Source: Coffea arabica (taxonomy: Eukaryota; Streptophyta; Magnoliopsida; Gentianales; Rubiaceae). Taken from it: 64,000 nt of DNA. The first letter of the stretch is position 1; the number at the start of each line of letters is the position of its first letter. Positions 57,588 through 64,000 of this stretch are shown one piece after another. The stretch lies in the NCBI RefSeq assembly GCF_036785885.1, contig NC_092324.1, forward strand, positions 23,239,001 through 23,303,000. The letters run 5' to 3'. A model generated the notes under the pieces. The model ran no database searches, was not told where the DNA came from, and saw nothing but the letters and a program-made list of their open reading frames with translations. The position numbers and the translations under genes are program-made.

Positions 57588-59053
57588 TAATTCAGTACGC
57601 AGCAGGGTGAACAGACACGGTTAGTGTTGTGAAATATCAAAATTGTCCATTGGACTAGACCTATGAGAGTCAGGTGTATTTTTGTCTTTTTACAGGCTAC
57701 ATTACTCCGATTGAGCTGAAATTTTGCAGGCTACTATAAAAAATCATTATCTACAACTTTCATGTTTTATGATAAGCCTAATTCGGCCTGTAACATGGTG
57801 AACTAGAACCGGACAGAACAGGGCACTAAGGATTTTCACTTCTGGAATTTTGCTACATTCAAGGTATAATTCACATTTATAGCTTAAAACCATCACTACC
57901 ACCTCATATACAAACTTATATACATCATATACCATCCACCCAATAAGAAATAGGGCTGAACAATACAAAACCCTACCTTACTAATGCACCCAAAATCATC
58001 ACAACTACTTGTATAGCTACCAATTTAATCAAAACATGAGTTGTATAGCAACTTAAGCCAAAAATAAAAGAACCAAAGATAAGGGACAACCAATATACCT
58101 CAATAACAAGCTTACAAAGGATATCCTCCACCACTCCTTGCAAAGTTTAGCTTCCAAGCTTCCCAAGCTCCCAAACTAGTGATTCATCGGTTTAGTTTTT
58201 CTTGTTTTCACTCAAAATGTTGGATTCAAGGTTGGAAATTGGAAAGCTCTCTTCACTCTTCTCCCTCTCTCTCTCACGGCTGCTAGGCAGAAAATGAAGG
58301 CTCAATGAAGCTTCAAGAAGGTTAAAAATGATAGAAATGAATTTGGGTCAAAGATGACAAGTGTCACACTTTGATTGGTAGTCAAATTTTGTTCTTTTCT
58401 CTCTTATTTTTGGTCCAATATTTTGGCTGCCTTGAAGATATTTTGGGGCTGATATTAATCACTTAATAGCAGGGAGATTAAGATAATAAAGTAGTGCTCA
58501 AGTGGTGCACTCACTCGGTAACAAACGGTACCCGTCGGTTCAACCCCTTTTTTCTTAAATCGCGTATACTAGGGTTTTATCTTATAATTCACTAACTTAT
58601 TATCATCACTTCTAATCACACACTTAATATCATCTAAAACTCACTCTTAATCACCAAATTTAGTACACACTCCGTACCGGTTAATCACACTATGAAAAGA
58701 CGTGAAAACCCTAATTCGCGCTAATTTAAAAACGGAAAGGGAAAACCTTTACTTTCATGTTCATTTGCACTTATTGTGGGGTGATTGGGTGGTAGGGCTA
58801 TTATAAAATCATAAGTTCCAAATAAAAGGGGATTTTTAAGAAAAACGTGAGGGATTTTAAAATTCCATAAATTGAATTTAGGGTTTCGGTTGAAATATGA
58901 GAAATTTGAGAAAACGGTCAATCACAAGTGAAACTAGGGTTTTGATTAGACTTCAGGGTTTCTAGTCTGTAAAACAAAACAATAAGACAAAGAAACCGTA
59001 ATATTCTCTTTGAAACTAAACAACAATAGTACCCTAAAAGTTGGGGTATCACA
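57588..59053 (-). mobile_element. Partial LTR of element F (D-like gypsy), interrupted by array B
   Basis: Read on the minus strand it begins TGTGATACCCC at 59053. It shares with LTR D the promoter-leader layout, a GA-rich leader, a 5' splice-like AG/GTATAT at 58098, and the module with TCCGATTGAGCTGAAATTTT and CTACAACTTTC. It stops at 57588 where array B begins, so the hairpin half of the LTR is missing here. F is the oldest host layer visible. Confidence 0.8.
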
Positions 59054-59227
59054 ATCTCCCCTCCTTCAAAGAATTTCGTCCTCGAAATTCATACATTTAT
59101 TCATAAATAAGCATAAGCAAAATAAAATAGTTATGAGATTCAATACAAGCATTTTCAAAACACAATGAAAATAACATACCATCGTTATATACATATCGTA
59201 GCAATTCACACATCCTATGGTACATTA
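59054..59227 (-). mobile_element. Internal remnant of element F with polypurine tract
   Basis: ATCTCCCCTCCTT next to the LTR is the polypurine tract on the minus strand, followed by the usual pol-end relic (TTTCGTCCTCGAAATTC). The remaining ~130 bp is AT-rich with no recognisable coding. It is cut at 59227 by the insertion of element E; the expected target duplicate is CATTA. Confidence 0.7.
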
Positions 59228-59803
59228 TGTGACAGCCCCACCTTCCCCTAAGGCGAACCAAAGAGGTTAGCGGACTGCCTGCCCAGCTCTCGCCAGGACT
59301 AACGGTGCAGTATAGAGCGATCTATTGCGTTCCGGAACTTATAACGCGCGTAAACAAGGCAAAAGGGCAAAATAACCCAAAATAAAAAAAAAATTCGGAG
59401 TCGGCCATGAATAGTAACCGACCCGTCAGAACGCAACCAAATATCGAACAAACATTCACATCTTGAACTTTAGCAAATACAATCCAAAGTGACGTACAAA
59501 AGTTGTCAAAAGTGAATATATACACGGTTTGCCAAATTGAAAGTGAAAACGGCCCTAAAGATACATTTAGGGTTTCACTTCATATACAATACAAAAAAAA
59601 AAATATACATCTAGTTCATTCGGCAACCATCTATCCAAAAAGAGTCATATTCCTGTAAGGAAAACAAAAGGAACGGTGTGAGCCAATTGCCCAGTGAGAT
59701 ACTATCACTTACGCAACCAAGTGCATATAAGCATCAAGCTTTCAATCAATATAATAAAAATAAGCAAGGCACACGTCAAATATGGTGATAAAAGGATACA
59801 GAT

Positions 59804-59868
59804 GGCTCTCAAGAGCCCTTTTCCTCGTTTGCATTTCTTGATCGAACGTCATTGACTCTCCGTCAATG
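59804..59868 (-). other. Conserved LTR hairpins 2 and 3, LTR E
   Basis: Hairpin 2 is CATTGAC-TCTCC-GTCAATG (59850-59868, + strand), with perfect 7-bp arms. Hairpin 3 is GGCTCT-CA-AGAGCC (59804-59817), beside GGATACAGAT. Confidence 0.55.
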
Positions 59869-60212
59869 TTCAACAATAACCATCCGTAGACTCCACTTTA
59901 CTTCCATTCCTTCCACCTAACATTCCCCAACCGGTCCCGAAATCCAAACACGTGCATTGTGGTATTACTCGAGTAAACCGGAATCGAGAGTCTATCATAC
60001 TACAAGATTCCATATAACATTGCCCCAAGGCACATTAATTGGCACGACCAAGCCCTCGCCGGTTCGATTCAATCAATTACCAATAGGGTTGAGCTCATTG
60101 ATAACATTTGTAGTCGTTGGAGACTCGTCCAAACGACACCAAGTCATGTATTTCATTTCATATAACATTTCATATAACATTCCAATAACTTTCCAATAAC
60201 ATGCGAAACAAT

Positions 60213-60242
60213 AAGTGAGAGTGATAAAGTACACTCTCACTT
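60213..60242 (-). other. Conserved LTR hairpin 1 (loop TACTTTAT), LTR E
   Basis: AAGTGAGAGTG (60213-60223) and CACTCTCACTT (60232-60242) are perfect 11-bp arms around ATAAAGTA, which is TACTTTAT on the minus strand. Confidence 0.7.
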
Positions 60243-61978
60243 CAATCAATTAACATTCAACATCTCAAGTTCAAATATCAAAGCCATATAATAGCACACA
60301 AGTGAGTAGTACACTCACCAAGCTAGCAAATGTGGTTTCATGCACTTCCGTCAAAAGAACGTTGTGCACCACGGTCACGTCCTAAAACATGCAAACAAAT
60401 ACAATGAGACTAGATAATGAGTCATAAACCAAGGCCAAACATGACCCCAATAGGGTTCCATAAGCATATACAAACATTAAAGGAAACCAGAAATTTCGGA
60501 AATGTAACTAGCTTTGGCCCTGAAAAAAACAGTTTTTGTCCTCATTTTGCGGTAATGGCACCAATTTCACTACGATTATCGGATGAGGGTGCAAGACCCA
60601 CCATTTCGAAGCTAAAAGACAGGGCTACAACATCACAGAAGGTCACTCAACCCAGTTTTGAGTGTAAACAGGTAAAAAATGCAAGATACTACATCAAAAA
60701 TGTAAAACAGATTCACCAAAACGCATTCTAGCGGAAACATCATACCTCAGGTTCTCCAAGTCCAAATCCAGAAATTCAAAAACCAACTGAAAGCTAAGAA
60801 ACAGGGCTAAATTTCATCAGAAGGCCTCAACAACCAATTCGGAAGCAATTCCAGCCAAAACAACCAATTACAGGCGCAGTTCTTACATTAGGGTAAAACC
60901 AGAACAGCAATAGTAATTTTGACTTATCTCATTCTACACTACTCCGATTGACCTGAAATTTTGTAGGAACCTCTAAAATTTCATTCCCTACAACTTTCAT
61001 GTTTTAATCCAAGGCCAATTCGGCCTCTAAATAGGACCTAAAAATTCGGGCAGAATGCTCCCTCAAGAACCCTAATTTTCTGAAATTTCTTCCAAACCAG
61101 AAATTGGTTGCAATTAATCACTTTTTCCACCTCCTAGAGTCATTATATACCATTTCTAATCATCATAGATAGCCACACAATCATGCTTATATTAAAACAG
61201 AAAAATCCCCAAAAATAATAAAACTTCATCATTTCAACCACAAATCAAGAAATAATCCATAAACTTGCATCTCATACTACCACTAAGCATGATTTAAGCA
61301 TCAATTAAAGGAGGAGGGTGGTTCTTCACAACTTACCTTAAGAACAAGAGAGAGAGAGCTATTGGTCACCTTAACTTTCCAAAAAACTTCACACAACAAC
61401 TCACCAACACTTCCTTAAGTGGTTTTATGGAACAAAATCAAGGTTGGATGGTTGGTTTTGATGATTTGGAACAAGATTGAAGTGTTTTCTTCCTTGTGCT
61501 TGGAGTAAGAGAGAGAGAAAGAGAGCAAGAGAGGGCCGGCCACCTTAGAGGATTTTTTGATGATTTTTGGCTCATTTTTGGTTTATTTAAGTCAAATGGT
61601 AAGACCATGAATAGTAGTCTTAAGGTTCAACCACTCAAATGGTGACACTTGTCACCTTTTATTAAATACCTACCTAACTTGTCTCTCTCATATCAATCCA
61701 AATTGCAACCTCTACTTATCTCTTAACACCCGATAAATTAATTCAAGTATTCAAAACTTAACCTAGTTGGCCGAATTTTTCCGAACTTTTCGCACTAATG
61801 GGTCCCACGTCCGGTATACGCTCTTAATTTCTCAAAACCTATTCGATACTAGAAAAATCATCTAAAAATTATATCTGCTCCTTAAATTCATCTAGCAATT
61901 TTTCTAATCACGAAAATGTAGAAAACAAGCCATGAAAAATACGAGAAACCTAGAAAATGAAAATTACGGGTTCTCACA

Positions 61979-61993
61979 CTCTCTCCCCCTTAA
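61979..61993 (-). other. Polypurine tract of element E
   Basis: On the minus strand TTAAGGGGGAGAGAG abuts the LTR start. It is the same tract as in array B. Confidence 0.85.
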
Positions 61994-62021
61994 AAGAATT
62001 TCGCCCTCGAAATTTCTCACC

Positions 62022-64000
62022 TTAACTCACGAAAAGGTTAGGGTATTTCGTTCGCATTTCTTCTTCCACTTCCCAGGTAGCTTCCTCTACCCCATGGTTT
62101 CTCCACAGTATCTTCACCAATGGAATCTGCTTGTTTCTTAGCTCTTTGACTTTCCGGTCAAGCACTTGGACAGGTTTTTCTTCGTAAGCAAGCGATTCGT
62201 CTACGTCGATCTCCTCTGGTTGTAAGACATGGGTTGGGTCGGGATAGTATTTCTTTAGCATCGAGACGTGGAAAACGTCGTGAATTCGAGAGAGACTGGA
62301 CGGCAGCTCTAATCGATACGCTACCGCTCCTATTCTTTGGAGAATCTTGTAAGGTCCAACGAACCTCGGTTGGAGCTTCTTTCCTTTGCCTGCTGTGACA
62401 CTCCGTAAAGGGGTGACTTTAAGAAATACATGGTCTCCAACCTCGAACTCCAAATCTTTTCTCCGGTTGTCGGCGTAGCTCTTTTGTCGGCTTTGAACTG
62501 TTTGGAGTCGTTGCCGTATCAACTTGACATTTTCTCGAGCTTCCTCCATCCAAGGAATAGTGGTTGGATCTATGGCCTTCCTCTCGCCAACTTCATCCCA
62601 ATAAATTGGTGATCGGCATTTTTGTCCATATAGTGCTTCATATGGAGCCATTTGAATCGACGAATGGTAGCTATTGTTGTACGCAAACTCTACCAAGGTC
62701 ATGTGTTGACCCCAGTTGCCTCCAAAATCCAGAATGCAAGTTCGTAGCATGTCCTCGAGAGTTTGAATGGTTCGTTCTGATTGTCCATCCGTCTGTGGGT
62801 GATAGGTCGTGCTCAAGTTGAGTTTCGTCCCTAGAGTCTCCTGGAACTTTTGTCAAAATCGAGATACGAAACGTGGATCTCGATCAGAGACGATGCTCAC
62901 CGGAACACCGTACAGCTTTACAATCTCGTCCATGTACAGTTGAGCCAACTTATCCATGGAATACTTCATGTTCACCGGTAAGAAATGGGCCGACTTGGTT
63001 AATCGATCGACGATCACCCAAACGGCATCGTATCCTCGCTGCGTTCGCGGCAAACCTGAAACGAAGTCCATGGTGATGTTTTCCCACTTGCATTCAGGTA
63101 TCTCAAGGGGTTGTAACAAGCCCGATGGTTTTTGATGCCCTGCTTTAACTTGTTGGCAAATGAGACATTTTTGCACGTACAGAGCAATTTCCTTCTTCAT
63201 ATTGTCCCACTAATAGGTTCCTTTCAGGTCTTGATACATCTTGCTACTACCCGGATGGATTGTATACTTAGATCGATGGGCTTCCTCCAGAATCTCTGTT
63301 TTCAACGATTCATCCTTCGGCACCACTATTCGATTTCGATATTTTAAAATACCCTCAGGACCAAAATTGAAATCAGTGGTTTCTCCTTTTTCCACTTTCT
63401 CTCCCCACTTCCGTACCATCTGATCCTCCTTTTGAGCTTCTTTAATTCTCTCCAAGAGAGTGGAAGTCACTTTAATATTGCCAAAAATCACCTTATGGCT
63501 CCCAGGGCAGGGTTTCCATTCACACACGGAGTCTAACAATTCCCACTCTTTGATCATTAGACTCGCGACCTGAGCTTTGCGACTTAGGGCATCAGTCACC
63601 ACGTTCGCCTTTCCTGGATAGTAGTTGATGGTACAGTCGTAATCTTCCAGAAATTCCATCCACCGTCGCTGCCTCATGTTTAATTCCTTTTGTGAGAAAA
63701 GGTACCTCAGACTTTTGTGATCGGAGTAAACCTCGAAGGTTACCCCATATAGGTAGTGTCTCCACTTTTTAAGAGCGAAAACAACGGCAGCTAGCTCCAG
63801 ATCGTGGGTCGGGTAATTTTGCTCGTGGGGTTTTAACTTCCTCGAGGCAAAAGAGATCACATTTCGGTTTTGCATTAGTACACAACCCAGACCTTCTCGT
63901 GATGCATCAGTATACACAGCATATTCGTCCACCCCGTTTGGTAAAACTAGCACTGGAGCCATGGTCAATCTTTTCTTTAATTCTTGAAAACTTGTCTCAC
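62022..64000 (-). pseudogene. pol: pol of gypsy element E (end of RT, RNase H, integrase, chromodomain), two nonsense codons
   Basis: This is a single frame on the minus strand that enters from beyond the window. From the N-terminal side: the end of reverse transcriptase ([10 protein letters not shown]), RNase H ([13 protein letters not shown], then [13 protein letters not shown] and DHKSLRYLF), the integrase HHCC zinc region ([10 protein letters not shown] ... CLICQQVK), the integrase catalytic core ([27 protein letters not shown]), the GPY-like C-terminal domain ([12 protein letters not shown]) and a chromodomain-like tail ([12 protein letters not shown]). It ends 43 bp from the LTR. Two stops interrupt it, at 63210-63212 (TAG) and 62853-62855 (TGA), both where homologues have Trp, so each fits one G-to-A change. 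The features place it in the Tekay/Del chromoviruses. It is the only gypsy pol in the window, and the lesions suggest recent inactivation. Confidence 0.92.

Larger units (their letters stand above)
59653..61336 (-). other. Candidate intron inside LTR E
   Basis: On the minus strand the 5' site is TTAAG/GTAAGTTGTG and the 3' site is CCTTTTGTTTTCCTTACAG/G, with CTCACTGGGC upstream; 1684 nt. It is shorter than in C, but both splice sites are kept. Confidence 0.5.
59228..61978 (-). mobile_element. 3' LTR of gypsy element E (2751 bp)
   Basis: On the minus strand it runs from TGTGAGAACCC (61978) to GGGGCTGTCACA (59228), with 5-bp inverted termini. It is the same family as solo LTR C but about 400 bp shorter in the middle. 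It carries the TTAAATAAA box near 61588, the 5' splice consensus at 61336, hairpins 1-3, an imperfect TACTCGAGTA palindrome and the 3' splice consensus at 59653. Confidence 0.9.

Noticed and set aside
60417-60731. 104-codon ORF in LTR E
   Set aside because: It is antisense to the LTR and absent from the related LTR C; composition is that of the degenerate LTR modules.

Overview
The window is intergenic, transposon-packed DNA from a flowering plant, most likely a eudicot. I see no ordinary host gene, RNA gene or CRISPR array. Essentially all 64 kb is LTR retrotransposon sequence: five or six related Ty3/gypsy lineages of chromovirus/Tekay(Del) type with very large (2.7-3.5 kb) LTRs, plus one Ty1/copia Sirevirus. 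Signs of a plant are the initiator-Met primer sites (TGGTATCAGAGCC type), the TGTGA...TCACA LTR termini, the gypsy gag, integrase and C-terminal chromodomain-like sequences, and a Sirevirus with an envelope-like third ORF.

Layout. (1) 1-5354: element A, with most of a ~3.4 kb LTR, a primer site, an extra GC-rich ORF (ORF0) and a gag carrying one nonsense codon. Its 3' part is lost at an abrupt junction into LTR B. (2) 5355-19979: tandem array B on the + strand, period 4943 bp (4942 in the third unit), made of a truncated LTR and three units of gag-only internal region plus 3015-bp LTR. (3) The last B LTR is split by a solo LTR (C, 19980-23129, target duplication CTGAT) and by a Sirevirus (23938-57505, target duplication GAACG). 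(4) The 3' LTR of the Sirevirus holds tandem array D (32108-56772, minus strand, period 4242 bp): six 3.47-kb LTRs and five 775-bp internal regions without a gene. (5) 57588-59227: remnant of an older D-like element F, minus strand. (6) 59228-64000: the 3' LTR and pol of element E, minus strand, running off the window. E belongs to the same family as solo LTR C and is the only pol-bearing gypsy copy seen.

How the parts relate. A (gag fragment), B (gag only), C (solo LTR), D (no coding) and F lack pol, while E carries a recently broken pol. B, C and E share LTR termini and polypurine tract, so an intact E-like element could have supplied enzymes in trans. This is inference.

Main result. Five diverged LTR lineages (A, B, C, D, E) share an interior organisation I do not recognise from any description. 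A promoter-like TATA box is followed about 230-270 nt later by a consensus 5' splice site. About 1.7-2.2 kb further on is a strongly conserved 3' splice site, giving a candidate intron lying wholly inside the LTR. Inside this interval, in constant order, sit a hairpin with the invariant octamer loop TACTTTAT on stems whose sequences differ between families but keep pairing; a GC-rich block; a palindrome around TACTCGAGTA; a second covarying hairpin around GGAGN (not seen in B); and a third small hairpin before GTATCC. Compensatory change across independent families argues for selection on structure.

Caveats. All comparisons were made by eye. Copy number in the near-identical arrays depends on assembly quality. 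Splicing and structure are predictions from sequence alone.
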